In this document: positions 1-11,178 of the stretch, piece by piece
Layout: each line of letters begins with the position of its first letter
How positions within the stretch are numbered: position 1 is the stretch's first letter
Origin: Ignelater luminosus
Lineage: Eukaryota; Arthropoda; Insecta; Coleoptera; Elateridae
Direction: 5' to 3'
Length of the DNA stretch: 64,000 bases
Assembly: GCA_011009095.1 (NCBI GenBank)
Contig: VTPC01000900.1
Span: 43,913 to 107,912 of the forward strand
Position numbers and translations under genes: made by a program
Notes under the pieces: generated by a model
What the model saw: only the letters and a program-made list of their open reading frames with translations
Told to the model about the DNA's origin: nothing
Database searches by the model: none

Positions 1-3000
1 TAGGTTGTAATTTAGAAATAATAGTTTAAAGTTGCTGGTCCTGAATAAACTGATTTTTTTCTTGATTGATTATTGTAGTTTCATTGTATAATGTGCTTGT
101 TTTATAATAATTGTTTTTGGAAATGGAAAAAATATTGACTTGTTTCTTCTATTGTAAGACACCCTGTATAATGTAAAACAGTCAGTGAAATTAAATGGAG
201 GGTTATTTTTGTTTTTTTTTTTGTAGCGCATGAGAATGGCATTTTTTGCCGAGACACAAACAGTGTTTTTTCTACAACCTTCAAACATTATTATATATGA
301 TTTCTCGAAGTAAATTATACAAAAGAAGTGTGCGATGAAAATGCAAAATAATATTAATTTGCAACAATAAACAGAGTTACCTAATGTGTCATTTTTGTTT
401 TTTTTCTCGGACATGTGCGTGAAACATATTTCTTGCGCACATGGGCATAAAATATATATTTTGCTCCCATGTGAAAAAATGATAGGCTTCCCGTATCCTT
501 GGCGATGCTTAAATCTAACCTTTTTTTGACGGTTGTAGAAAAAAGTTTTTAATTTAGATACTGTAGATTGTGTCGTTATGAAGATATCAAAACAGATTTT
601 GATTATTTGCACAATGGGAATAAAAAGCAAAAATTAAATATTGCACGGTTATTTAATTACGTTGTTTTTTTATTTTTCTTTATCTGCTAACGCGTGCGTC
701 GCAACTCCCTATTAGAGACGCTCCTGAACACATTCTTTATTAATAAGTAAATAAAAACAAATACCATTAATCCGACTGCAACTAAATATACGCATGTGGT
801 TCCTGGTAATCATGACATTAGCATATTGATAGGAGTAGGCACGATAGCTTTTATTTGTTTTCTATTAAACACCACTGCAATTTCAATGCAAAAATATTTG
901 AAAATTAAAGAGATATATACACATCAAACTGTCGGAATAGTCGACTCATGTATCTAAGTTATTTTACAATTGCGAAATAATCTGGAAAGCGTTCAATACC
1001 ACATACCTTTCAGAATTGTGGAAAATAAAATTTATTATTTGGTTTAATTTCAAACAAAAAAAAAAGTAATCCTACAACATAATCTTTCAAAAATACCAAA
1101 AATAAAGTTATTTGCTCTGCTTAATAAATTCATAACAAAAAAATCTCATTCTAAAATTAAACGTATTCATGTAATCATCATACATAATCAGTTAGTTTTT
1201 ACAATTTAAAATCAATAGAACCATAAATGGTAATATGCGTAATATAAAAAAGGAATTAATAATTGACGCAAGTCATTCGATTTTTTTATTATCATATCTA
1301 CTATCAAAAAATTTTATTAAGTCGAAATTAATTATACATTTGTCACGAGTTCCCTTTTCTTAATCAAATACAAAAAACGTTTCACAACAAAATACTTAAA
1401 ATAGAATTATTTATTATTATTTATCTGGGCTTTCAGATTACGGTCTTCTGCGACGAGCCCTCCGGTTAGAACCAATGGTAAAGTAAACTGAAAAGCGCCT
1501 GATCCTAATTACGAGACTACACATATAATTTATTACTGCGTCCAATTAATATCATTATGATCATCAACAATAGTCTATAAATTATTATATATTATTATTT
1601 GAATAATAAGTTGTTTACTATAGTGTTAATTATAACGCGACTCTCACTTGACTATTGTAATGTAAATGTAAGTCCATTGTTTTCTGTAAATAAATAATAA
1701 GTAATCAAAACGCATTGTAACATTTTCTGGTACACTTGCGTAAGCAGACATTACATATACATATACAGGGGGGTCTACAATGCGTATTTTGTAAAGTAAG
1801 TATTTACCTTGCCTAACATAAATCCTTATAGCTTTATTTTGTTAATTATATAATAGTAAATAGCATCGTAAATTCTAACTTCAAAATATATATGTATTAT
1901 TATAATTAGAAGTCGATTATATAATTTCTTGTATGTTAATTAATAAATATCAAAAAAAAAGATAAATGAAATAATCAGCGAGAACTCTACTTTTTACAAG
2001 AAACTTGCTAGAATTTAATGAAAGAATATCCAGATTTTGTCTCATTTACATCAAATACGTAACATTTATGTTAATTTTATATCTTTTATTGCTTTTTTTT
2101 CTAATATTCTGCCCTTGAAACTGCTTCAATGATAATGAGAAAAGTTACCTACGATGATTTACTTCTACTTTTTTCTAAACCATAAAATATCTTCTTTACA
2201 GACATAACTATATTTAATTATAATTTTAGAGAAACACTCTGTATAAAGTGCACGTGAATAAGGCAGATTTAATTGTGATCAACTCGTGTTACCAGATAAC
2301 TCCTAACATTAAAAAATGTAAATCTTGTACATTTTTAGTTAGGAACAATCTAAAAATATATATTTTTCCGTCAATATATCTCGTTAACAGTTACTAGCTG
2401 AATAGTTAATTGTGATAACATTATGGTTACTTTTTGACCTTTGTGGATATTATAAAATCGTAATTTCCTTTTCCGCACTCCTTGATCACGTGATTCATTA
2501 ATCCAGGGCGAGATTATAAATCATAAAAATGAAAATCCTCATATTGAGATAGTTTCTATAATTCTTTGTACTACATAGAAAGGCTGTCGATTTTTATTGC
2601 GATAAGAATATTTTATAAACAACCTGATAAATGTAAAGCGCGGTTACACGATCAACACGCGCTTTCAAATGAAGTGTATAGAAGTTTAACTTGGGGTAGG
2701 TCTATCAAATGTCATGTCAAAAGTCAATGACTTATCAAACAACTTTGAAAATCTTAAGGTTTCGTTTTATTTTTGAATAAAAATTTCGTTTTTTTTTGGA
2801 AAACACTGAAGATTACAATGTTTACGTATGCTATTTGTAATCATTTGAATTTGCATAAGATTGTTGATAATTATTAATTATGTTTTAAATAATTATAATT
2901 TATTTAGATTTTGATTATTTAGTATACAGTTGAAAGTAATTATAATGTTTGTATCTAAATACAATATTGCTCAACGTGTGTTGAAAAGTTATCAAAAAGA

Positions 3001-3800
3001 AAAACGCAGTAGATGAACAATAATATTGCTAAATATCTTCCAAAACGTAATTAGAGAATATCTCAAGACAAAAAAAACTTTAAGCAACAATTAAAAAAAT
3101 GTAATGTAGCAATAGATAGTACAATAACTTATCCTCTGAACTGACAACAAAGTTCTAATATTAAGAGAAAGTTATAATTTCACGAGGTCATTTCCAAAAA
3201 ATATTAGAAATATCTAGATTTCAGGCCAAAGTTAGAATTACGTGCGTCAGATTAAGAATTGCTCTTACTTTGGAAACTTTAGGAATAACACAATTTTCAC
3301 GAAATAATTCTCCATTAACTTCTTTTGTCAAAATGGGTTTAGAAAAAGATTAAACAAACTATATGTAAGCAAAAAAAACGTTTTAAAAGAATTATTTATG
3401 AATACAAACAATTTCAAATGGATTTTATTCATTGTCAGCCATTCTAAGTAAAAACTGATTATCATGTTGAAAAACCTTAAATAAGCATTTCAATGGAATA
3501 ATGAAAATAAAGTCGATAACATACCAATTTTTTGGAAAATCGTTGAGACATGTATAGCGATGTAATTTTCACTGCACATTTTGAACCGGTTTTCGTAATT
3601 TTTTGATTAGAGAAAGTAATTACGTAATTATTTTTTTTAAATGGCAACGTATAGCATTTTTCTGATATTTTTAAGTGGTTCTAAAAGTTCTCCTTACAGT
3701 AACATATTTTTTTGTAAGTTACGCAACAAAGAACTGAGAAAAAAGTTTTTAATGTTTACGTTTAGGTCATAAGTATTTCATACTACTTCAAAGCAGCAAA
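1..3800. other. AT-rich non-coding stretch
   Basis: I see no gene here. The stretch is very AT-rich with many homopolymer runs. A minus-strand open frame of 186 codons (70-630) is rich in Lys, Ile and Phe, resembles no family I know, and overlaps a dispersed repeat at 82-171, so I do not call it a gene. A slightly more GC-rich patch lies near 1430-1500. Nothing else can be supported. Confidence 0.6.
82..171 (-). repeat. Short dispersed mariner-end-like repeat, copy A
   Basis: Read on the minus strand, this starts TACAGGGTGTCTTACAATAG and continues through an AACAAG-TCAATATTTT-TTTCCATTTCC block. It matches the plus-strand sequence at 59875-59950 at most positions. The TACAG(G/T)GTGTC beginning is typical of terminal repeats of Tc1/mariner-type elements. 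It is probably a decayed terminal fragment or MITE. Confidence 0.45.
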
Positions 3801-4500
3801 AGAAAGAAACTAAGTAATATTGAATTTGTATTTAATAATGTATGTGATTTATTGGAAAATTATATTAAGTTTTCAAAATGTTGATCGTGGACACGCTAGC
3901 AACGACGTAACCGATAGACGAATTCTTGTTCGGCCTCTGGAGTTTCGCCACGAATTCGATTTTTTCTTTAATATTCCCAAATTTGTTATTGGAGACCCTG
4001 CTGTGCAGATATTCCCACAAGAAGAATCCGAGATGCGTTGAACCTGGCAATTTCCGTTGTTATTCAGTACCTACTTAGGAGATTTAATTCCCAAATAAGT
4101 GAATGTGAACTTATCCGACAGTAACACATGGTATGAGCAAGTGGTGCGTGCTTCACCACACAGCACATCCAGCTCTACCACGTTATACCATAGTATATAA
4201 ATGGGTAAGTAGAATAACTCTTAAAAACGCTGGAAACTAGCTCGTGAAGGTTGGAGGGCAGTTCGCGTTTCTATAATAGATGTCACGACGGTCGAACGCC
4301 GAGCCAGAGACCGATCGAGGTTAGATCAGTGCCGTACACGTGGGAGTGAACTTCTTCTTACAGTACCTTTACTTTTATTTTTAATAATCATGCGTTGTAA
4401 AAGTATTTGTGTGGTGAAGCTAATAATGAAACTTTCAACGTGCATTTTTTTAAATTTCCCAGTGATAAACAAAATAAATAAATACTGTTTTAGATTATTT
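3801..4500. other. Non-coding, possible flank of P-like element
   Basis: Short overlapping open frames on both strands at 3820-4050 resemble no family I know. The patch 4130-4350 is less AT-rich and could be the 5' non-coding part of the P-like element that follows, but I found no terminal inverted repeat to prove this. Confidence 0.3.
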
Positions 4501-4960
4501 AGAAAATGTCAAAGTCATTGATAGAGATGGTAAAAACGTTACAAAAAAAATGAGGTTTATCAAGTGTTGGCAAATTAGTATTAGAAGTTTAATGGGTCTT
4601 TGGACAGAACTATCACGTTCTGGGTTCCAATTTTTATTAACTAGACGTATCAACCAAGATGCATTAGAAAATTATTTTGGTACAACAAGACAGCAATCAA
4701 TCCTACTCCAATACAATTTCGGAGATCTTTTAAAAAGTTATTTTCTCTTAAATGTTTGAGTTCTGGTAGTGAAAACTGCAGTGATGATTTTGATAAGGTT
4801 TTAACACTGTTTGAAGATTTTCCAAAAATAGACCCTTTTGAGCCCGATGTTCAAAGTCTAACACAAACAGCAGCAAATAGCATTCCCAGAATTATAGCAG
4901 ATTATAGACATCATGTTATTGAAGCTAATTCGTTAAGGTATATTTGTGGTTATTTACATA

Positions 4961-6241
4961 GGTGTATACCTATGAAATGAGACTTTTTTTTCAATTTTAA
5001 ACGTTTATTAACAAAAAATGGTTACAAATTTAATCTTCAAAATAATAGCCATCGCTAGCGACACATTTTACCCATCTCTCAGGCAATTTGTGAATGCCGC
5101 GCCAAAAAAATTGGCCGTCTTTGGCCGCAAACCAATCATCGAGCCATTTTTTGGCTTCTTCGTGAGAATTGAAGCGCTGCTCGGAAAGTGCGTGGCCCAT
5201 CGATGCAAACAAATGATAATCGGAAGGCGCCAAGTCTGGTGAGTAAGCCGCATGCACCAGCGGTTCCCAATCGTACGTCTCCACCAATTCCCGGGTCGCT
5301 CTTGTTCGATGTGGTGGTGCATTGTCATCAAGAAAAATTACTTTGTGACGCCGATCGGCATATTCTGGGCGTTTTCGGTGTATAGCGCTGTTCAAATCGG
5401 CCAATTGTCGTTGGTAGCGTGCACCGTCAACTGTTTCACCTGGTTTTAATAGCTCGTACCAAATCATACCATGCTGATCCCAGAAAACACACAGCATTGC
5501 CTTGCGGCCGAAGCGATTTGGTTTGGCCGTTGATTTTGGCTTGTGGCCGGGCGGACCATACGATCGTTTACGCTTGGGATTGGAGAGATACACCCATTTT
5601 TCATCACCCGTAACGATTCGATGCAAAAAAGACTTCCTTTTGAACCGGGAGAGCAGCATTTCACAAGTGGTTTTTCGGTTCTCTTGCTGCCTTTCAGTCA
5701 GTTCATGCGGCACCCATCTTCCGACCTTTAAAATCATGCCCATGTCTTTCAAACGTTTGCAAATGGTTTTTTGGGTCACTCCCAACTGCTCTGCCATCAT
5801 TTCTTGCGTTTGACCATCATCTTCATTCAACAATGCTTGCAATTCGGTGTCCTCAAACTTTTTCGGTGGCCGGCCACGTTCCTCGTTCTCCACGCTAAAA
5901 TCACCACTTCGGAATTTTTCAAACCACCTGAAGCACTGTGCTCTGCTTAGAGCATGTCCACCGTAAGCTTCTATAAGCATTTGATGAGCTTGAGAAGCGT
6001 TTTTCTTCAATTGATAACAGAAAATCAACGATGTCCGCAAATCGTAGTTTGAAGGCACGAAATTCGACATTTTTAAGAGCGAGAAAAATGCGTTGTTGTA
6101 TGAAACATCACAAACAATGAATTGGATATTGTTGACAGATGACAGACGAAAAAAATAAGACATTTGGGACAGTTTAAAAATACTCCTAGCGACATCTGTG
6201 GTCTAATAGCTGAAAGTTTCATTTCATAGGTATACACCTGG
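4961..6241 (-). mobile_element. Mariner transposon (mauritiana-like), copy 1
   Basis: This is a complete mariner of 1281 bp. The terminal inverted repeats read GGTGTATACCTATGAAATGA at the left and the reverse complement at the right, with an extra CCTGG end on the right only. Compared with copy 2 (46538-47822), the left end lacks the outer CCA. TA flanks both ends (4959-4960 and 6242-6243). Removing the element and one TA restores the reading frame of the surrounding P-like transposase at its GYLH-KKC junction, so it inserted into that older element. It encodes an uninterrupted transposase on the minus strand. I count about eight substitutions and one poly-T length difference from copy 2. Confidence 0.93.
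5030..6070 (-). CDS. Mariner transposase, DD34D (copy 1)
   Basis: This encodes a 346-residue cut-and-paste transposase starting MSNFVPSNYDL, the expected length for the mariner family (Mos1 is about 345). The frame is open 31 codons further upstream, but the MSNF start fits family members. In order it has an N-terminal helix-turn-helix region with RAQCFRWFEKF, the GRPPK linker, the WVPHEL motif, and the catalytic domain. The three acidic residues are in TGDEKW, LDDNAPPH and SPDLAPSDYH, with 34 residues between the second and third, i.e. the mariner DD34D signature. No stop or frameshift is present. Similarity to remembered Mos1/Mboumar-type proteins suggests the mauritiana subfamily. It would bind the TIRs and insert at TA. 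Activity is inferred from intactness only. Confidence 0.93.
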   Translation of the reverse strand: MSNFVPSNYDLRTSLIFCYQLKKNASQAHQMLIEAYGGHALSRAQCFRWFEKFRSGDFSVENEERGRPPKKFEDTELQALLNEDDGQTQEMMAEQLGVTQKTICKRLKDMGMILKVGRWVPHELTERQQENRKTTCEMLLSRFKRKSFLHRIVTGDEKWVYLSNPKRKRSYGPPGHKPKSTAKPNRFGRKAMLCVFWDQHGMIWYELLKPGETVDGARYQRQLADLNSAIHRKRPEYADRRHKVIFLDDNAPPHRTRATRELVETYDWEPLVHAAYSPDLAPSDYHLFASMGHALSEQRFNSHEEAKKWLDDWFAAKDGQFFWRGIHKLPERWVKCVASDGYYFED

Positions 6242-6672
6242 TAATAAAAAAATGCCTAGCAATTCACACTTGTGATACATGTACTGCATATGCAACAAGT
6301 TACCATAGTTTGGATAATACCACAATCTTTTGTCACTTGAAAGCTTACTGGACCTCGTCACAGTCTCCATTTGGTAGTTTGTATATGCCCAATGAGCATT
6401 TTGTCTCCTATATCTCATCGTTAGTAAAGATCTTTCAGGATAATTTTCAGAATATAATACTACAAAAAGGCGTTGCTTGTAATTTGTTACAATTATTTCA
6501 AACTACTGGCTTAAATCACCCTTGTCCAAATTTTCCTTATGCATATCTCCTTAAATTGTATACACGGATGAAAATTTATTATACATTGAAATTCATAAAT
6601 AAAAATTTTAAATCCGTCACAGCTACTGGAGAAAAAACTCATCGGAAGATTATTATTTGGAGGCAAGAATAA

Positions 6673-7189
6673 GTAGTAGTTTAGATTAAATTATAAAAAA
6701 CATTTGTAATAAAATAATTTTTTTTATAAATTACTAAGTAATAAATATGAAAAAAACAACCAATTTATTTATTGATTAATTTAAATGTAACCATTGAAGG
6801 ATAGATTTTTGACTACAAGAACAGTAATGCATCTAAAATGTATTGTAATAAATTTATTTCTTTAGATATTTATGCATGATTTACATTCTCTTCTTTAATT
6901 TAATACAATGCTATTATAAATTTGGTAAAATTAAATTTAATAACAGAAGATGCAATGGTAGCCTTTCTAGTAATTCACAATGTCCATAAATAAATCTACG
7001 CACGACACTGATACAAGCGCAGCGCCACCAGTTCGAAATATCGGTATTAGCCACCAACCTTTACTTCAAGGTTATCGGCCGGCGTTTGAAAAGAACAAAG
7101 GATTTTTCAAGAGTCGTTCTACTTACCCATCTATATACTATGGTTATACTACTCCAATTTGGGAATATTTATACGATGTGTTTTTTAAT
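6673..7189. other. AT-rich non-coding spacer
   Basis: This lies between the P-like remnant and the hAT-like element. A 99-codon plus-strand frame at 6980-7279 resembles no family I know, and its last part runs into the hAT terminal repeat, so it is probably chance. Nothing else is seen. Confidence 0.4.
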
Positions 7190-7197
7190 ACTATATA

Positions 7198-10144
7198 CAG
7201 TGATGGATTTAGGCTTAGGCCCGGGCTTAGGGCAGCAAGATTTGAGGGACGCCAAAATTTGAGAGACGACAAAATTTGAGAGACGATAAAAATTCAAAAT
7301 TCATGAAGTTTCCCGGTGACTATCAAAAGATTTTAGAGATGTTTCAAAAATATTATTTTTTCCACCAGAGAGTGGATTAAGTATCTAATTATTGAAATAA
7401 AAAAAATATTAATTGAGCAGTTGAAAATTTCGGAAATTATAAAAATATAAAAAAATTGAATAGATTTTTCTCAACTTGTAGCAGTCACTTTATCCGTTCC
7501 TGTTACATCATTATGGGTTTTTTACTTTGAGTCGCGGGTGCTAAATTTCCCGTTAATTTCCGTTCACTTACTATTTCATCTTGAGTTAAAAATTTTCCTT
7601 TTGATTAATTTTAATTCTGATAGTGAGACGTTGGGTATAACTTTCTTAAATTTAAATATATTTGTATCTTGGATTGTTGGTCTGGAGGGGAATGCTTTCC
7701 GGGGAGAAATCGACGGGCTCGCAAGGTAAAAGGAGAGCTGTGTAGTGTCCTCGCATTTAAACCCTATCGCGAGTGTGTGTTAAAAAAGGCCTAAATCCTA
7801 GGGTAAGGATAACCTTTTTGTTGTTGTTCTCTTGCTCATGCATCTTTGGGTTCCTTTATTTAGCCTTTTTTTATGGAAAGGCCCTTATTGAAGCCTAATT
7901 GGGAAAATTTCTGAAAATTTAAACTCCTTGGAGAAGCCACGGGTTCCTCTGGGTTATTTCTATATTTTGCTGGAGAAATCCAAGTGTTTATCTGTTGGTC
8001 TAAACCTGGACTTCTTTTATACAGCAAAACCTTTATAAGAAACCGCATGGTTGAAGCCGGAGCGACGTCTGCGTTGGAATAGTCTTCCATGGTTCCCAAA
8101 TAACTTGCAATTGGAGGTTGTTAATGTTACAATTTGTTATTAAATTTGTCTTAAACTCACGTATTTCTTTGTCTTGAACAATTAGAATTTTCTTTTCTTT
8201 ATAGTCGGGTTATCATACAAGGAAATTTTTCTAGAAAGTTAACAATAAAACTGTTGTGCATTTATATTTTCTTAATACTTGCTGTTAAAACAAAAAAAAA
8301 AGGTAATTTTGTTGTTTATAAGAAAATATTCATGTTTAAAGAACTATGTTAGATGGGTTAGATTTTTATTGAAGCGATGTTGAATTTTTTGTTCGGTTTT
8401 TTTAATTGAGATTTCAGGAATTGGAGATCCAGTAGTACTACTCGACTCCAGGAGTAAATTTACGGTAAGTGTTTATTGATATCTTAATATTTCAATGTCG
8501 TTTCTTAATTATGTATAAAATTTTGTGTTCACTAAATTGGGGTTACCTAATTAATTTTTTTTGCTTCTAAATTTAAAGGGAGGGGGGTTAAAATTTAAGA
8601 TACTGTTCTGGGTTTTTTTATTTCATTAAAATTTGCATATAAGAAAGTTACGTTTTATACTTAACTTAATAATTTCGCACTTGAATAATTTTTCTATTAA
8701 ATTTTGAATTGTTAAGGTCACTTGATAACAAGTTTTATTCTTTATTGTCTGCGACTGGCTTGTATGATAAAATTTTTATTGTTAAAGTAAAATGTATGTT
8801 AAATTTTTTTAATATTTTGTAAGTTACAAGGTTGCATCAATTTAAATGCAATAAATTTTTTTTGAATTAATTAATTTTGTCTTGCACAATAAATTTTCTT
8901 TCCTCAATTGTTTAACTGGATCAAAATATAAGAACCCTGTGCTCTCTTTGACTATTTCAGTTAATTTTTTATTTTATTATCACTATACTGTCGTAAAATT
9001 AGTTGTTGTGTTTTATTGTGTTTTCACCCTCAAATATCCACGCTCAAGGCCACCCCTGAGTTCAGCCGGCCTAGGACATAAGGGTCCTAGTTTGTTTTAA
9101 TTTTAATTTGTAACGCAAGGTCCGTTACAAACTATTTGTCTTTTGCTACAGCAATTGTTTTTTTATATTTTTATTATTATAAAGAGTGTCCCGTAAATGC
9201 CAATAAAGCTTTAGATGGCAGCCTCCCTCAATCTCTTAAGATGCCGAAATTGAAAACACGAATGTTCCAACGTAGATTTGTTACTCGAACTAAAAAAAGA
9301 AATTTAAACTTGGCAACTCTGCTGCAAGCAAATACAAAATTATTCGAATACAGGAACCAAAGTATCGCAAGAAATCAAAGATTTATCAATTTTATTCCAG
9401 TGATAATGGATCATAAAATTGTCAAAACTTGAAAGAATTGCTGGCAACTAACTTCATCGAATTTATCAGTACACCCGAGACACAGATTAAATAAAAGCCA
9501 GATATTTCACTCCCTATACCACCAATGTTTCCATTTTTTGTCTCTGCATATTTACATTTGCAGCTCTGAGAGTTTACCACGCTTACTCTTTTACGCGCGT
9601 TTTATGAAAAGTGCATACCAAGCTGTGCTGCTTGGTAGTACATGTCAAAATCGCAAGCTCTGGAAGTTGCTTGGAAAGAGAGAGCAATAGAATCCACAAA
9701 TCTGTCGCAGTGAATATTCTGACTCTTATTTAATCTGTGCCCGAGACCTACATATTTGTCATATCTATTTTTTGGTAAGAATTCAATTTTTAACAGCATC
9801 TTCAAAACGAGAAATAAACAGTTCTGTGCTTTATCAAGGGGTAATTGTTATTTCAGCAGATTCATTTGTTGAATTCGTAATGACTTCATTTGGATTCGAT
9901 TCTTTGGTTTCTGTTTATTTAGTGTTAAAAATGTTAACTTCTGATCACTTGTACAAGAAAACTAAGCTGAGGAAAAATTCTCTTTTTGCAGATTTGCAAT
10001 AAGCGCTTATAGAAGAAGATGTTTACTTGAAGCTTTATTGGCATTTACGGGACACCTTGTATATTTTATATACACCTTTAAGAAACAAAGAGGGCACCAT
10101 ATCAAAATAGGCCTAGGGCACAATCAAACCTAAATCCGCTTCTG
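7198..10144. mobile_element. Non-autonomous hAT-like element
   Basis: The left end reads CAGTGATGGATTTAGG and the right end, reverse-complemented, reads CAGAAGCGGATTTAGG. Both are of the hAT CAG-start type. The flanks carry an 8-bp duplication, ACTATATA at 7190-7197 and ACTATATG at 10145-10152 (7 of 8 match), which is the hAT target-duplication length. No hAT transposase is recognisable in the 2.9-kb interior, which is AT-rich and holds a separate fold-back element at 9182-10059. It is therefore non-autonomous or decayed. Confidence 0.65.
9182..10059. mobile_element. Fold-back MITE nested in the hAT-like element
   Basis: Inverted arms start with the shared block GTGTCCCGTAAATGCCAATA near the left end and its reverse complement near the right end, flanked by TA (9180-9181, 10060-10061). 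Further matched inverted blocks lie inside: a CCCGAGACACAGATTAAATA block near 9473 pairs with one near 9740, and ACCAAAGTATCG near 9357 pairs with its counterpart near 9905. The whole 878 bp can therefore fold back. The short open frames inside lie in the arms and are not treated as genes. The TA target suggests Tc1/mariner mobilisation. Confidence 0.65.
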
Positions 10145-10289
10145 ACTATATGGATTGAAAGTCGCGGAACCATCGAGTGGCTACACTGCGATTGCCATGA
10201 TCAACATTTTGATCATTTAATCTAGTAGTGTATTGAATACAAATTTACTATTACTTACTTTCAGTCTCTTTTTTTGTTACTTTGAAGTA

Positions 10290-11176
10290 AGGGTATGTCA
10301 ACTAAAAATCTGCACAAATTTAAAAATTGATTAATTATTTACAAAGATACAAAATAATTTGACAACAGTTACAACATATTTACACTAGTGTAGAGTAACA
10401 CAATCAGCACCATAATCGGCTGCTTGCCTAATTTTGGCATATACATACGTACATCAACGTCTTAAAGTGCTTTGTTGTGAAATGGTAGGGCTTTACTTTA
10501 ATCCGGGTTTGAAATTTCGCCGCATTTTCCGCCCCATTTGCAAATATTTTTTGCTTTAATTGATACCAAAACCTCTCCACTGATGTAAGTTGGGTATGTT
10601 TGAGCATTTTCACACATGGTAACATGCAAATGTTGTTTGGCGTTCCACTTGATTCTTGCTGTGTTTAAGAGCCAATTCTCTTTTATTATTACTGCCTTTT
10701 CTTCTGTTAGTTTCTTCCCAATATACTCATGCGTAATTTTGAACTTCCTTTTAAGTTTCGTGTGCGGCTGTCCAAGTTTCGCAATAGCTGCATTTACAAG
10801 TTCTTTCTTCCTCCTTCTTGTCATCTTTCTAGCTTTTCTACCATTACCAGATAATCTATTAAGTGGTATTTCTCACTCAACCCTCTTAAGAATATCATAG
10901 ATGGTTGTGCAGAATCCCCATTGCTTTAAACAAATGACAGTAAATAATTTTCCATGTTCACCATGTTTCATATAAAATTCTCCAATCAATTTTCTGCGAC
11001 TATCTCTATTAAGTTGTTTCACATTCGCTGTTAATAGTTAAGACATCAATATTTCTGTCGCAATCGACAGTTAAAGTGTGCAAAATTGTAATGCAAATAA
11101 CATTATGCGCACAGGCTACCGCTTTTAATTTTTCCAGATAAGAAAAGTTTGGGCAGATTGTTAGTTGACACACCCT
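10290..11176 (-). mobile_element. Internally deleted Tc1/mariner-type element
   Basis: The left end AGGGTATGTCAACTAAAAAT and the right end (reverse complement AGGGTGTGTCAACTAACAAT) form inverted repeats flanked by TA at 10288-10289 and 11177-11178. At 887 bp the element is shorter than a full Tc1-type unit. The minus strand holds a transposase remnant made of an N-terminal DNA-binding part joined to a C-terminal catalytic part, as expected for a deletion derivative. Confidence 0.7.
10428..10824 (-). pseudogene. Tc1/mariner-type transposase remnant
   Basis: The N-terminal frame reads MTRRRKKELVNAAIAKLGQ followed by KLKRKFKITHEYIGKKLTEE, which resembles the helix-turn-helix of Tc1-type transposases. 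A second frame supplies LTSVERFWYQLKQKIFANG, resembling the third catalytic region (xxExFW-xLKxK). The central catalytic part with the first two acidic residues is missing, and the two pieces lie in different frames. It cannot encode an active enzyme. The exact family was not assigned. Confidence 0.6.
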
Positions 11177-11178
11177 TA

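Larger units (their letters stand above)
4508..6672 (+). pseudogene. P-element/THAP9-like transposase remnant, split by mariner
   Basis: Plus-strand protein fragments match the P-element/THAP9 transposase family. Before the interruption there is a GKNVTKKMRFIKCWQIS stretch, then LLTRRINQDALENYFG and LRYICGYL, all family hallmarks. After the mariner insertion (4961-6241) the reading continues with KCLAIHTCDTC, FGSLYMPNEHF and a Cys-poor tail ending at a stop at 6670-6672. A frame change near 4696, between the FGTTRQQ and NPTPIQFRRS blocks, joins two frames and indicates a small deletion. The N-terminal THAP zinc finger and most of the catalytic region are not recognisable upstream. In live elements the enzyme cuts and pastes P DNA in the nucleus. 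This copy cannot encode it. Family assignment is by recalled motifs, and is fairly secure for the C-terminal part only. Confidence 0.75.

Noticed and set aside
70..630. 186-codon minus-strand open frame
   Set aside because: It is Lys/Ile/Phe-rich and AT-driven, overlaps a dispersed repeat, and resembles no known family.
5188..5813. Several plus-strand frames inside mariner copy 1, repeated at 46769-47394
   Set aside because: They are antisense shadows of the transposase. They recur in both copies only because the element does.
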